Positions 18,255-27,504 of a stretch of 64,000 bases of DNA are shown piece after piece. The DNA comes from Hyphomicrobiales bacterium (GTDB taxonomy: Bacteria; Pseudomonadota; Alphaproteobacteria; Rhizobiales; Xanthobacteraceae): positions 22,369-86,368 of the forward strand of contig PNAI01000026.1 in the NCBI GenBank assembly GCA_003169835.1. Reading direction: 5' to 3'. Every line of letters begins with the position of its first letter. Positions within the stretch are counted from its first letter, which is position 1. The notes under the pieces are model-generated. The model was given only the letters and a program-made list of their open reading frames with translations, had not been told where the DNA came from and ran no database searches. The position numbers and the translations under genes were made by a program.

Positions 18255-19022
18255 ATGATTTCTCCTCGCAGTTTCTCTGCGCGGCGCGCAGCGAGGCTCG
18301 TGTGCGCGACTTTGATCGCAATCGCGCTTTCCGCCCCGCCCGCTTCGTCGCAGGGCGCATTCGAAACATTGCTCGGAATATTTCAGCCGCCGGCGCCGCG
18401 CGAGCTCCCGCCGCAGGTAACTTCGTACGCACCGCCGATTGCGTTGCCCGATCCATTGTCCGAAAGCAGATCCGTTCGCGACGTGAGCGGTCCGTATGTC
18501 GCCTACTGCGTGCGATTGTGTGACGGCTACTTCTTCCCGCTCGCGCGCAGCTTTGCGATATCGCCCGCGGACCAGTGCCGCTCGTTCTGCCCTGCAGCCA
18601 AGACCAGGGTCTTCGGGGGCAACAGCATCAATCAAGCAGCGGCAGCGGACGGCGGCCGCTACGCCAATCTCGACACGGCGCTACTCTACCGCAAGCGCTT
18701 GGTCGACAATTGCACTTGCAACGGCCGAGATGCGTTCGGACTAGCGCGACTGAATATTGCATCGGATCCGACGCTGCGCGCCGGCGACATTGTTGCGATC
18801 AACGGCGGATTTTCGGCCTACACCGGATCGAGATCGGCTGCCAATCGGAATTCCGGCTTCATTCCCGTTGCACAATATTCCGGCGTCTCGCATGAGACAC
18901 GCCGCAAACTCTCCGACACCAAGGTGCTCCCGGTTAGACAAACGGCCGCACAAACGCCCACATCCGTCTCGGACGAAAAGTCCGCGTCCCGAATCGATCG
19001 CCGCGCTCAGCTCTTGAGATAA
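18255..19022 (+). CDS. DUF2865 exported protein
   Basis: A 255-residue secreted or periplasmic protein. The ATG at 18255 is preceded in frame by a GTG at 18252. A signal peptide covers about the first 33 residues (LVCATLIAIALSAPPASSQ). The cysteine-rich core is characteristic of DUF2865: YCVRLCDGYFFP, DQCRSFCPAA, NCTCNGRD and then FGLARLNIASDPTLRAGDI. The cysteines probably form disulphides. Function is unknown; the family is largely restricted to Hyphomicrobiales. Its 3' end overlaps that of the convergent oxidoreductase gene by 16 bases. Confidence 0.85.
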   Translation: MISPRSFSARRAARLVCATLIAIALSAPPASSQGAFETLLGIFQPPAPRELPPQVTSYAPPIALPDPLSESRSVRDVSGPYVAYCVRLCDGYFFPLARSFAISPADQCRSFCPAAKTRVFGGNSINQAAAADGGRYANLDTALLYRKRLVDNCTCNGRDAFGLARLNIASDPTLRAGDIVAINGGFSAYTGSRSAANRNSGFIPVAQYSGVSHETRRKLSDTKVLPVRQTAAQTPTSVSDEKSASRIDRRAQLLR

Positions 19023-20101
19023 TTCACGACATCTTCGGCGATTGAGAGCGACGACGTCATTCCCGGCGACTCGATCCCAAACAACGCCACCAGTCCCGGC
19101 AGGCCATGCGTAGCGGGCCCTTCGATCATAAAATCGGCCGCAGGCTCGCCCGGGCCCGTGAGCTTGGGCCGAATGCCGGCGTAGTCCGGCACCAGCGTGC
19201 CGTCGGGCAGTCCCGGCCAATAGGTGCGGATGCGCGCGTAGAACGATTGCGCGCGCGCGCCATCGACTTTGTAATTTTCCTCCGCGATCCACTCCACGTC
19301 GGGTCCAAAGCGCATGCGGCCGGCGAGATCGAGCGTCACGTGCGTCCCGAGCCCGCCGTCGACCGGCGTCGGATAGATCAGCCGCGAAAAAACCGGACGG
19401 CCGGAATAGCCAAAGTAGTTGCCTTTCGCGAGCACGAGCCGCGGCACCTGCTCAGCCGGGAAATTGTCCGTGCGTCGCGCGAGCGCCTGCGCGCCAAGGC
19501 CGGCGGAATTGACCACCGCATCGACTGCGAACACACCGGGTTCGGCCCCGCCAAACCGCACCTGCCAGCCGCCCGATTTCGGCGTGAGGCGCTCGACCGG
19601 CGTGTTGAATGCGATCATGCCGCCGCGATCCTCGAAATCGCCGCGCAACGCCAGCATGTAGCGGTGACCATCGATGATGCCGCTCTCCTGCGAGAGCAGC
19701 GCCGCGGTACAAAAAATTTCCGGCTCAAGCGCACGCGCGGCATTGCCGCCGATCATCTCAAGACCCTCCACGCCGTTGGCGCGGCCCTGCGTGTGGATCG
19801 CCTCAACCTTAGCCGCTTCGGCAGCGTTAGTCGCCACGATCAGCTTGCCGCACTTCCTGTGCGCAATGCCGTGCGAGCCGCAAAAGTCGTAGAGCATTCG
19901 CCGCCCGCGCGTGCAGTGGCGCGCACGCAACGAACCCGTGGGGTAGTAGAGACCGGCGTGGATCACTTCGCTGTTGCGTGACGAAATCCCGGTGCCAATG
20001 CCCGAAGCTGCCTCAGCGATGATCACTTCATGACCGGCCAACGCCGCCTGCCGAGCGACGCTAAGCCCCACCATCCCGGCTCCGATCACTAGGATTTGCA
20101 C
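19007..20101 (-). CDS. NAD(P)/FAD-dependent oxidoreductase, L-2-hydroxyglutarate oxidase (LhgO)-like
   Basis: A 364-residue DAO-fold flavoprotein. The GTG at 20101 is chosen because it sits immediately before the FAD-binding motif QILVIGAGMVGLSVARQA; longer starts only add a basic, unrelated leader. Other family motifs are SSRNSEVIHAGLYYPTGSL, VVNSAGLGAQ and RMRFGPDVEWI. Members oxidise L-2-hydroxyglutarate to 2-oxoglutarate and feed electrons to the respiratory chain. The gene stands alone, so the substrate is inferred. Confidence 0.85.
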   Translation of the reverse strand: MQILVIGAGMVGLSVARQAALAGHEVIIAEAASGIGTGISSRNSEVIHAGLYYPTGSLRARHCTRGRRMLYDFCGSHGIAHRKCGKLIVATNAAEAAKVEAIHTQGRANGVEGLEMIGGNAARALEPEIFCTAALLSQESGIIDGHRYMLALRGDFEDRGGMIAFNTPVERLTPKSGGWQVRFGGAEPGVFAVDAVVNSAGLGAQALARRTDNFPAEQVPRLVLAKGNYFGYSGRPVFSRLIYPTPVDGGLGTHVTLDLAGRMRFGPDVEWIAEENYKVDGARAQSFYARIRTYWPGLPDGTLVPDYAGIRPKLTGPGEPAADFMIEGPATHGLPGLVALFGIESPGMTSSLSIAEDVVNYLKS

Positions 20102-20385
20102 CGTCGCTCTCTTTCCATTCCCTTGGCGGCCCCCACAATGGAGGGAGAGCAATGATTTACGCGTTCATGGCCGATTTGCGTAGACACCGGCAGTTAACGC
20201 GCGCCGAAAATCCACCGGATGGCGGCCACCGGATGAACGGCCGATGAACGTTGCAGGCCCAAAACCAACGCAATCGCATCGAATAATCTGAAGTGCGAGC
20301 AACCATATATTTCGCTCGCGCGTTGAGCGGGGCAGACGTGACGAGAGTTGACAAGACAAGAGCAGACAGGTTGGGACCAGGTATC

Positions 20386-22317
20386 ATGCTTCAGATCAAA
20401 CTTCGCGCAGCAAACCTTCGCATGGCGACATGTGCTGCCGCGGTATTGGCGATGACAGCCGCCGGCGCGTTGGCGCAAACACCGCCTGTTCCGCCGAAAA
20501 AAGCAGCTCCCGCAGCAGCACCTGCACCGGCGGCTAGACCGGCACCGCCCGCCCGTGCTGCTCCGCCAGCGGCACGCATCGCACCCCCGCCGCGCCCAGC
20601 TCCGCCGCCCGCTCCGGTTGTCCGACAAGCGCCGCCTTCAGCTCCCGTCGTCCGTCAGGCGCCGCAGGGTCCCTCTGGTCCGCCGCCAGCCGCATTCCAT
20701 CGCCAACCGCCGACGGGCGCACCGTCTGTCGGTCCCCCGGCCCCGGCCGCCGCGATCCAGCAACAGCAGACGCCGGCGGGAGCACAGTCCGGTCCGCCCG
20801 GCCCACCCCGGCATCAAGCGCCGGTCACCGGATCGAATCCCGCACCGAATCCCTCGTTTCAGGCAAAGCCGAACGTCGCGCCGTCGGCCGCTCCCTCACA
20901 AGCCAACGCACCGGCAATCCAGCAAAACGTCGCGCCCCGCACTTTCGGTTCGCCCGGGCAGGATCCGCGCCGTGACCGCGATGTCGGCCGCAGCGAACAA
21001 GGACGCAGCGAACAAGGACGCAACGAACAAGGACGCAACGAACAAGGACGCAGCGAGCAGGGCCGCAACTTGAGTCGTCATCCCGGCTTGGCCGCAAGCG
21101 GCGCGGCTGGCGCAATCGGCGCCAATGCAGTTGGCGCCAACGCCAGCTTGCGAGCGTCACCAACCGCTCCCGCCCTGGCGCCGCAAGTGGACGCCAACGG
21201 CCGGCGGTTGCGCGGCGTGCCACCCGGATTCCGCACCGCGAACGATCCGAACCCGGCGCGCGCGCTGCGCAATCAGACTTTTTCCAACCCTGCCCGCCTC
21301 GCCGGCAGGACCGCTCTGGCGAACACCACATTCCGCGGCCGCTTTGCCGCCAACCGCTTTGCCAACGGCGGCAATCAGCAGCGTTTCAATCGCAATCGCG
21401 TGCTCGGCTGGTACGGCCGCACATTCTGGCCCTACGCCTACTACGACATGTTCGACTATTCGTTCTGGCCGTACGCCTATGACACGTTCTGGCCGTACGC
21501 CTACGACGATCTCTATGGCGGCATGTTCGGTCCTTATGCCTACGGCTACGACCAATCCGGACCTCCACCCGGGGCCGACTATCCGCCCGGCAGCCCGCCC
21601 CCGACCGTCAGCGACACCACAGGCACGGCCACAGACCGTGAGGCGCAGGTCTGCTCCGAACGGGCGGCTACCCTGACCAATTGGCCCATCGACAAAATTG
21701 CCCAAGCCATCCAGCCGAATGCGCAGCAACGGTCCGCGCTCGACCGACTGACGACGGCAACCGGGCGTGCAATCGACGTCCTTCAGGCCGCATGCCCGAC
21801 CCAGCTTCCAAGCACGCCGACCGGACGACTCGCGGCATTGCAGAACAGGCTTGAGGCCATGCTGCGCGCGGTGGACACAGTCGCGCCTGCGCTCAACGCG
21901 CTCTACCAGTCGCTCAACGACGAACAGCGGGCGCGCTTCGACTCCGTGGGCCAGGAACAAACTGACGCGGCCGCAAGCTCCGACCAGAGCGACATCGCGC
22001 AAGCCTGCGGCGATCGCGCCCCCGGCCTCGCGTTGCCGATCGATCGGATCGCGCAAGAGGTCCGTCCGGACGATCGCCAGAACGCGGCGCTCGACAATCT
22101 CTCGAACGCCTCCGCGCGTGCGGCCGAAACACTCAAGATAAATTGCCAGACCGCGACGGCACTCACGCCCACCGGCCGCATCGAGGCCATGCGGCAACGG
22201 ATCGGAACCATGCTCAACGCGGTCATCATGGTGCGGCCCGCGCTTGAGGCCTTCTACGGCTCGCTCAGCTACGAGCAGCGCGCGCGCTTCAACGTCATCG
22301 GCGCGGACGCAGGCTGA
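20386..22317 (+). CDS. Exported repeat-rich protein with two LTXXQ-like domains
   Basis: A 643-residue protein from the ATG at 20386, with a signal peptide (TCAAAVLAMTAAGALAQ). After it come a long Pro/Ala-rich segment, a Gln/Gly/Arg repeat (five SEQGR/NEQGR units), a low-complexity region, and a short aromatic repeat in which FWPYAY recurs three times. The C-terminal third holds two tandem copies of an LTXXQ/CpxP-like helical domain. Each has one CxxRA start, an AALDNL-type core, a second cysteine (ACPT, NCQT), and the ending ALxxxYxSLxxEQRARF. This suggests an envelope stress or chaperone-like role; the repeats point to cell-wall or polymer contact. Function is inferred. Confidence 0.75.
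   Translation: MLQIKLRAANLRMATCAAAVLAMTAAGALAQTPPVPPKKAAPAAAPAPAARPAPPARAAPPAARIAPPPRPAPPPAPVVRQAPPSAPVVRQAPQGPSGPPPAAFHRQPPTGAPSVGPPAPAAAIQQQQTPAGAQSGPPGPPRHQAPVTGSNPAPNPSFQAKPNVAPSAAPSQANAPAIQQNVAPRTFGSPGQDPRRDRDVGRSEQGRSEQGRNEQGRNEQGRSEQGRNLSRHPGLAASGAAGAIGANAVGANASLRASPTAPALAPQVDANGRRLRGVPPGFRTANDPNPARALRNQTFSNPARLAGRTALANTTFRGRFAANRFANGGNQQRFNRNRVLGWYGRTFWPYAYYDMFDYSFWPYAYDTFWPYAYDDLYGGMFGPYAYGYDQSGPPPGADYPPGSPPPTVSDTTGTATDREAQVCSERAATLTNWPIDKIAQAIQPNAQQRSALDRLTTATGRAIDVLQAACPTQLPSTPTGRLAALQNRLEAMLRAVDTVAPALNALYQSLNDEQRARFDSVGQEQTDAAASSDQSDIAQACGDRAPGLALPIDRIAQEVRPDDRQNAALDNLSNASARAAETLKINCQTATALTPTGRIEAMRQRIGTMLNAVIMVRPALEAFYGSLSYEQRARFNVIGADAG
20990..21064. repeat. Five tandem 15-bp repeats coding for SEQGR/NEQGR
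   Basis: The unit GCAGCGAACAAGGAC (variants with AAC for AGC, and a diverged fifth copy) is repeated five times without spacers, in frame. It is a coding minisatellite that could change copy number without breaking the gene. Confidence 0.9.
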
Positions 22318-22363
22318 GAGAAATCACGGCGCATAAGAAGCAAAAGAGAAGCGAACAAGAATC

Positions 22364-22400
22364 GAATGGGGCGGCTCAACGGCCGCCCCATTCATTTTTG
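22364..22400. terminator. Rho-independent terminator between convergent genes
   Basis: Twelve-base stem GAATGGGGCGGC (22364-22375) and GCCGCCCCATTC (22382-22393) with a six-base loop, followed by ATTTTTG on the plus strand. It lies after the LTXXQ protein gene and before the convergent pckA stop, and may serve both strands. Confidence 0.88.
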
Positions 22401-22432
22401 TTTCCGCATTTAAGAAATCGACAACGTCGAAA

Positions 22433-24052
22433 TCACTCCGCGGCGATCCGCACCTCGGGCGCGGCCGCGCGCACATCGGCATCGACGTGCTGCTCGTATT
22501 TGCCGAAGTTCTTCTGGAACATCCCGACCAGCTTGCGCGCGGTATCGTCGAACGCCGCTTTGTCCTTCCAGGTCTTCATCGGATAAAGCAGATGCGGCTC
22601 GATGCCGGGCACAGACGTGGGCACCGCGAACCCGAAATACGGATCGGTGCGGTAGCTTGCGTTGCGCAAGCTTCCGTCGAGCGCGCCGGTCACCAGCGCG
22701 CGCGTGACCTTGATCGGCATGCGGCGGCCGACGCCGTAGATGCCGCCGGTCCAGCCGGAGTTGACCAGCCAGCAGTCGACCTTGTGTTTGGCGATGTAGT
22801 CGCGCAGCAGGTTGCCGTATTCCGCGGGCGGGCGCGGCAGGAACGGCGCGCCAAAGCAAGTCGAGAATTCGGGCTCGACGCCGACCAGGCCCTTTTCCGT
22901 GCCCGCGACCTTGGCGGTGTAGCCGGAGAGGAAGTGATACATCGCCTGCGCCGGCGTGAGCTTGGCGATTGGCGGCATCACGCCGTAAGCATCTGCGGTC
23001 AGGAAGATGATGTTCTTCGGATGACCGGCCATGCCTGAACGCGAGGCGTTCGGGATGAAATCGAGCGGATAGGCCGAGCGGGTGTTCTCGGTCTTGGAAT
23101 CGTTGTCGTAATCCGGAATGCGGGTCTCCGGATCGAACACCACGTTTTCCAGCACCGCACCGAAGCGGTTCGTGGCGGCGTAGATTTCCGGCTCTGCCTC
23201 CGCGGAGAGCCTGATGCATTTGGCATAGCAGCCGCCTTCGAAATTGAAGATGCCGTTCTGCGACCAGCCGGTCTCGTCGTCGCCGATCAGCGTGCGGTTC
23301 GGATCGGCCGAGAGCGTGGTCTTGCCGGTGCCGGACAGGCCGAAGAACAGTGCGCTGTCGCCCGCCTTGCCGACGTTGGCGGAGCAGTGCATCGGCATGA
23401 CGCCCTGCGCCGGCAGGTAGAAGTTCAGAGTGGTGAACACCGACTTCTTGATCTCGCCCGCGTAGGACGAGCCGCAGATCAAGACAATCTTTCGGGTGAA
23501 ATCGATGGCGACCATCGTGTCGGAGCCTTCACGGCCGCCATGCCGCTTCGCGTCAGGCTTGAACGACGGCATGTCGATAATCGTGAGTTCCGGCACGAAG
23601 CCCGCAAGCTCGGAGCGATCCGGGCGGATGAGAAGCTGACGAGTGAACAGCGAGTGCCACGCAAGCTGGGTGTAGACACGCGTCTTGATCCGATATTTCG
23701 GATCGGCGCCGCCGTAGAGGTCCTGCGCGAACAGGGTCTTGCCCTTCGCGTGCGCGAGGAAGTCCTGATAGAGATTCTCGAACTGCTCCTGGCTCTGCTT
23801 GCGGTTGCCGTCCCACCAGACCGTGTTCTCTGTCAGCGCATCGACAACCGTATGCTTGTCCTTGGGCGAGCGGCCGGTGTGATGACCGGTCTCGGCGCAC
23901 AATGCGCCGCCTGCGACGACTTTCGCTTCTCCGTTGCGGATCGCGTGCTCGTAGAGCGGCGCTTCGGTGAGGTTCCAGTGGACGGCGGCGATATCTTTGA
24001 AGCCGAATTTGTCAGCGCCGTGGGCGCTGTTGCGCAGACCCGTTTCTTGCAC
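22433..24052 (-). CDS. pckA: Phosphoenolpyruvate carboxykinase (ATP)
   Basis: A full-length 539-residue enzyme converting oxaloacetate and ATP to phosphoenolpyruvate, CO2 and ADP, the entry to gluconeogenesis on organic acids. It has [11 protein letters not shown] near residue 60, the kinase P-loop [31 protein letters not shown] and [13 protein letters not shown]. In many rhizobia pckA sits back-to-back with chvI. Here the same orientation is kept, but 5.8 kb with two hydrolases, a transposon and a HugZ-like gene intervene. The 219 bases upstream up to 24271 hold no gene. Confidence 0.97.
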   Translation of the reverse strand: MQETGLRNSAHGADKFGFKDIAAVHWNLTEAPLYEHAIRNGEAKVVAGGALCAETGHHTGRSPKDKHTVVDALTENTVWWDGNRKQSQEQFENLYQDFLAHAKGKTLFAQDLYGGADPKYRIKTRVYTQLAWHSLFTRQLLIRPDRSELAGFVPELTIIDMPSFKPDAKRHGGREGSDTMVAIDFTRKIVLICGSSYAGEIKKSVFTTLNFYLPAQGVMPMHCSANVGKAGDSALFFGLSGTGKTTLSADPNRTLIGDDETGWSQNGIFNFEGGCYAKCIRLSAEAEPEIYAATNRFGAVLENVVFDPETRIPDYDNDSKTENTRSAYPLDFIPNASRSGMAGHPKNIIFLTADAYGVMPPIAKLTPAQAMYHFLSGYTAKVAGTEKGLVGVEPEFSTCFGAPFLPRPPAEYGNLLRDYIAKHKVDCWLVNSGWTGGIYGVGRRMPIKVTRALVTGALDGSLRNASYRTDPYFGFAVPTSVPGIEPHLLYPMKTWKDKAAFDDTARKLVGMFQKNFGKYEQHVDADVRAAAPEVRIAAE

Positions 24053-24271
24053 AGAATCCCTCCCTACGCGTTTCCGGCCAAAACTCGTAGCCGGAGCCTC
24101 CCTATTTGGACCGTCGTACAGCGGCTCTTGATAGTATTATACCCTGCTACGCACTGATGGGCGACCGTATAGTCGCGATCCAGGCGTCTGCCAAGATGGC
24201 GGCCTCACAACCCTGCCATTCCCTGAAATTTCCGGGTTCCGACCCGCAAGTAACCTTAATTCCGTGATCGA

Positions 24272-25291
24272 TCAGTTCGAGAGCCCCTTTCGGACCAGCC
24301 ATTTCTGGATCACGTCGGCGATTTGGTCGCTGTTTTTGTCCATCATCATCATGTGCGAATTGCCCTTGATGCCGATGTCCGGCAGGTCAACGATATCGAC
24401 GCTGCCGCCCGCGGCCTTCAGCACGCCGGCATAGTCGACGCCGCCTTGGCGGATTTTTGACCAGCGCGGGTGGTCCTTGGCGTTGTCGCCAAAAACCATC
24501 AGCACCGGCGTCCCCTTGACCGAGGCGACCTTGTTCTTGTCCCCGCCGAGCGTCGGCTCGACTGCGACCAGCGCCTTGATCTTGTTGGGCCTCGCTTCGA
24601 GCGCCTTAAAACCGAACGAGCCCGACTGGCTGTGCACCAGCACGATACACGGGCACACCTTGTCGATGAGTTCGACATAGGCGGCGACAATGGCATCGTC
24701 GGTTGTCGTCCAGCGCGGCACGCCTTGCTTCATGAACTGCTCGTAGGACTCGATCGGGAATTGCGCGCCGGGAAAAGTCACACGCTTGGCCTTGTCAGCG
24801 TTCCACGAACCGATCGGCCCGACGCGAAAACGTTCCCATGGATCGCCGAGCGGCAGGACCAGTGACTCGCCCTTGAACGTGGGGGTCCAGCCCGAGCGGC
24901 CGCGCTCCACTGCGTCCGAGATGTAGATGTCCCAGCCCTTGCGCAGGAAATAATTGAACCAGCCGGGCTTGCCGTCCGGCTTGGTCTCGTAGGTGGCGGC
25001 GGTCAGACCGCCGCCATGCCACATCAACAGCGGGAGTTTGCCTTTCGGCTGCTGCTGCAAATAATACTGAACGTACATCTGCTCGACCTGGTACGTGCCG
25101 TTCGGATCGACCTTTGCCGGCACGCCGCCGGGCGTGAACACGATTTCCTTCACCGGCTGTCCTGTGATCTCAAGCAACCGGCCACCGATATGAAACGAGC
25201 CAACGTCGCGCAATTGAATTGGTTCTTTGCGCTCAGCGAGCGCGGGCGTTGTTACAAGACCGATCAGCAAACCTATCGATAAGAGACGCAT
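24272..25291 (-). CDS. Exported alpha/beta hydrolase, copy A of a tandem pair
   Basis: A 339-residue protein read from the ATG at 25291, which gives a clean signal peptide (LLSIGLLIGLVTTPALA). The alpha/beta-hydrolase features are an oxyanion HGGG (LMWHGGGLTAA), nucleophile serine in VHSQSGSFG, and the catalytic histidine in GNSHMMM. It closely resembles the next gene upstream along most of its length. The Cys pair in DKVCPC may form a disulphide. Substrate is unknown; esterase-type activity is likely. It is separated by 59 bases from copy B on the same strand. Confidence 0.82.
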   Translation of the reverse strand: MRLLSIGLLIGLVTTPALAERKEPIQLRDVGSFHIGGRLLEITGQPVKEIVFTPGGVPAKVDPNGTYQVEQMYVQYYLQQQPKGKLPLLMWHGGGLTAATYETKPDGKPGWFNYFLRKGWDIYISDAVERGRSGWTPTFKGESLVLPLGDPWERFRVGPIGSWNADKAKRVTFPGAQFPIESYEQFMKQGVPRWTTTDDAIVAAYVELIDKVCPCIVLVHSQSGSFGFKALEARPNKIKALVAVEPTLGGDKNKVASVKGTPVLMVFGDNAKDHPRWSKIRQGGVDYAGVLKAAGGSVDIVDLPDIGIKGNSHMMMMDKNSDQIADVIQKWLVRKGLSN

Positions 25292-25350
25292 GATGTTCCT
25301 CGCTGTGTCAGAATTTGACGTTGCCGGCGCGCCTATTCCGCGTGCCGAAA

Positions 25351-26388
25351 TCAGTTGGAAAGGCCCTTGCCGGCCAGCCATTTCTGGATGACCTCCGCGA
25401 TCTGCGAATTGTTTTTGTCCTGCATCATCATGTGCGAATTGCCCTTGATGCCCAGCTCGGGGAGGTAGATCACGTCGACCTTGCCGCCGCCGGCGCGCAC
25501 CGCGGCGGCATATTCGAGATCGATTTTCTTGAACGCGGCCCAGCGCGGGTGCTGATCGACGTAGTCGCCAAACACCATTAGAATCGGCGTATTTTTGAGC
25601 GCGGCGGCCTTGCCGACAATACCGGCAGTCGCCGACTCGATGGCAACGATCGCCTTGATCTTGTCGGGTCGCTGCTCGGCCACCTTAAAGCCGAATGCGC
25701 CGCCCTGGCTGTGAACGAGAATGACGCACGGACAGATCTTGTCGACCAGCGCGACATAGGCCGCGATGATGGCGTCGTCCGTGGTCAGCCAGCGCGGCAC
25801 GGTTTGTTTCATGTAGTTTTCGTAGGCCTCGACCGGAAATTGATTTTCAGGCAGCACGCGGCGCTTGGCCGGATCGGCATTCCACGAGCCCGCACCGTCA
25901 CCGATACGAAAGCGCTCGAACGGATCGGCGTAAGGCAGGAACGTCGGCTCGGAGGGCCAGACATCGGGTGACGCAAAACCCGAACGCCCGCGCTCGACCG
26001 CATCGGAATTATAAACGTCCCAGCCTTTGCGGATGAAGATGTTGAGCCAGCCTTCTCGTCCATCGGGCGTGGATTCGTAAGTGACACCGGTCAATCCCCC
26101 GCCGTGCCACATCAACAGCGGCAATTTTCCTTTGCGGTTTTTCGGCAGGAAATATTGCACGTACATCTGTTCGACCATGTACTGGCCGTTCGGGTCCAGT
26201 TGCGATGGTGGGCCGCCGGGCTGACGCACGATCGTGCGCACCGGCTTGCCGCTGACTTCGACGATGCGCCCGCCGACATGAAACGAACCCATGCCGCGCA
26301 AGACGATGTCTTCAGCAGCCATCGCCGCGGTCAGCGCGAAGAGTCCCAGTGCCGCACCGGGCAGCAAGCGTGTGAGCAGACAGCGCAT
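25351..26388 (-). CDS. Exported alpha/beta hydrolase, copy B of a tandem pair
   Basis: A 345-residue paralogue of the preceding hydrolase. The ATG at 26388 has GGGAGG a few bases upstream and starts a signal peptide (LLPGAALGLFALTAAMAAE). Shared motifs include GSFHVGGRIVEVSGKPV, WHGGGLTG, DAVERGRSGF, VHSQGGAFGFK and GNSHMMMQDKN. The two copies probably arose by tandem duplication and then diverged. The 5' end lies only about 100 bases from the left end of the IS1595-type transposon, whose insertion may have altered its promoter. Confidence 0.82.
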   Translation of the reverse strand: MRCLLTRLLPGAALGLFALTAAMAAEDIVLRGMGSFHVGGRIVEVSGKPVRTIVRQPGGPPSQLDPNGQYMVEQMYVQYFLPKNRKGKLPLLMWHGGGLTGVTYESTPDGREGWLNIFIRKGWDVYNSDAVERGRSGFASPDVWPSEPTFLPYADPFERFRIGDGAGSWNADPAKRRVLPENQFPVEAYENYMKQTVPRWLTTDDAIIAAYVALVDKICPCVILVHSQGGAFGFKVAEQRPDKIKAIVAIESATAGIVGKAAALKNTPILMVFGDYVDQHPRWAAFKKIDLEYAAAVRAGGGKVDVIYLPELGIKGNSHMMMQDKNNSQIAEVIQKWLAGKGLSN

Positions 26389-26486
26389 TCTATCCTCCCA
26401 GCTCCGTGTTGTTTTTGTTGGCGGGAATTCTGCCTCAACCGAAATGCGCTCGCCACTGTGGGCACGCGATGGGCAGCGGCTAATTT

Positions 26487-26511
26487 GGGGGCCTATATAT
26501 CTCTTGACACC
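26487..26511 (+). repeat. Left terminal inverted repeat of the transposon
   Basis: Starts GGGGGCCTATATAT and ends TTGACACC. It pairs with 28830-28854 at 20 of 25 positions. The inner end contains the -35 box of the transposase promoter. Confidence 0.85.
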
Positions 26512-26532
26512 AAACAAAATTTAGCTCATACT
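26504..26532 (+). promoter_or_regulatory. Promoter of the transposase gene, overlapping the left end
   Basis: TTGACA at 26504-26509, a 17-base spacer and CATACT at 26527-26532 form a good sigma-70-type promoter. The -10 box ends 25 bases before the transposase ATG. Because the -35 lies in the terminal repeat, transposase binding could repress transcription; that is inferred. Confidence 0.65.
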
Positions 26533-26557
26533 TTGCCCACACTTGGGAGAACTGGCG

Positions 26558-27484
26558 ATGATTAAACAATTCAATAGCTTGCAAGAATTGATGGTAGCCT
26601 TTCGCAGGCCGGAAGCAGCAATTGCCCACTTCACTGCAATCCGGTGGAAAAACGGCAAGTTTTGTCCGCATTGCGGGCATGATAAAATCTATTCGATTAA
26701 ATCCAGTCCGAAGGCTCCGAGATACAAATGCGCTCAATGCCGCGTGCACTTTTCGATTACGGTCGGCACCATTTTTGAAAATACAAAGCTTCCGTTGCGC
26801 GTCTGGTTTGGCGCAATTTGGCTAATCACAAATCATAAGAAGGGCATAGCGTCTACAACGCTTGCAACCGATCTAGATATCACGCAAAAAAGCGCGTGGT
26901 TTGTTTTGCACCGCCTTCGTCATGCCGCCCGCACGCAATCATTCAACAAACCTCTTAGTGGAATTGTCGAAATAGACGAAACTTTCATCGGCGGAAAAGC
27001 CCGCAATAAGCATATCGACAAGCGCGGTAAGGGTGGTGCGGCCGGTGCCGTTGGCAAGGCCATCGTCGTGGGTGCGATAGAACGCAAGGGGAATGTTGTT
27101 GCGCGCGTTGTTGAAAATACTCGCTCAGAAACACTTGAGGGGTTTGTCCGTGCGACGGTTTCACCTGATGCTGAAATGGTCGTGACTGACCAGGGCAAAG
27201 GCTACCAAAACCTTGGCGAGGAATACTCCCACGCCGTCATCAATCATGCGCGAGGCCATTACGTTGACGGCGATGTGCATACGCAATCAATCGAATCCGT
27301 TTGGGCTCTTCTAAAGCGCCAGATTATCGGCATCCACCATTGGGTTTCCCCGAAGCATTTGGCCCGCTACGTTGAGGAAATGACGTGGCGAATGAACCGC
27401 CGCGCAATGACTGGTCAAGAGCGCGTTAATGCGCTGTTTTCTGCGGTCGAGGGACGGCTTACCTACAAGGCGCTCATTGCATGA
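26558..27484 (+). CDS. IS1595 family (ISXO2-like) transposase
   Basis: A 308-residue transposase read from the ATG at 26558, which has GGGAG nine bases before it; a TTG at 26543 is the longer alternative. The N-terminal zinc ribbon is FCPHCG...YKCAQC, typical of IS1595. The DDE-type catalytic core shows VEIDETFIGGK, VVTDQGKGY and HTQSIESVWALLKR. Length is normal and the frame intact, so the element may still be active. Confidence 0.95.
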   Translation: MIKQFNSLQELMVAFRRPEAAIAHFTAIRWKNGKFCPHCGHDKIYSIKSSPKAPRYKCAQCRVHFSITVGTIFENTKLPLRVWFGAIWLITNHKKGIASTTLATDLDITQKSAWFVLHRLRHAARTQSFNKPLSGIVEIDETFIGGKARNKHIDKRGKGGAAGAVGKAIVVGAIERKGNVVARVVENTRSETLEGFVRATVSPDAEMVVTDQGKGYQNLGEEYSHAVINHARGHYVDGDVHTQSIESVWALLKRQIIGIHHWVSPKHLARYVEEMTWRMNRRAMTGQERVNALFSAVEGRLTYKALIA

Positions 27485-27504
27485 TTGGCGATGCTGGGAA
27501 TATT

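Noticed and set aside
20990..21064. Short regular repeats that could suggest a CRISPR array
   Set aside because: Units are 15 bp, contiguous and coding, with no unique spacers and no cas genes nearby.
21157..22197. 346-codon open frame antisense to the LTXXQ protein gene
   Set aside because: Arg/Val-rich translation with inverted images of the sense repeats; the sense gene has a signal peptide, domains and a terminator after it.
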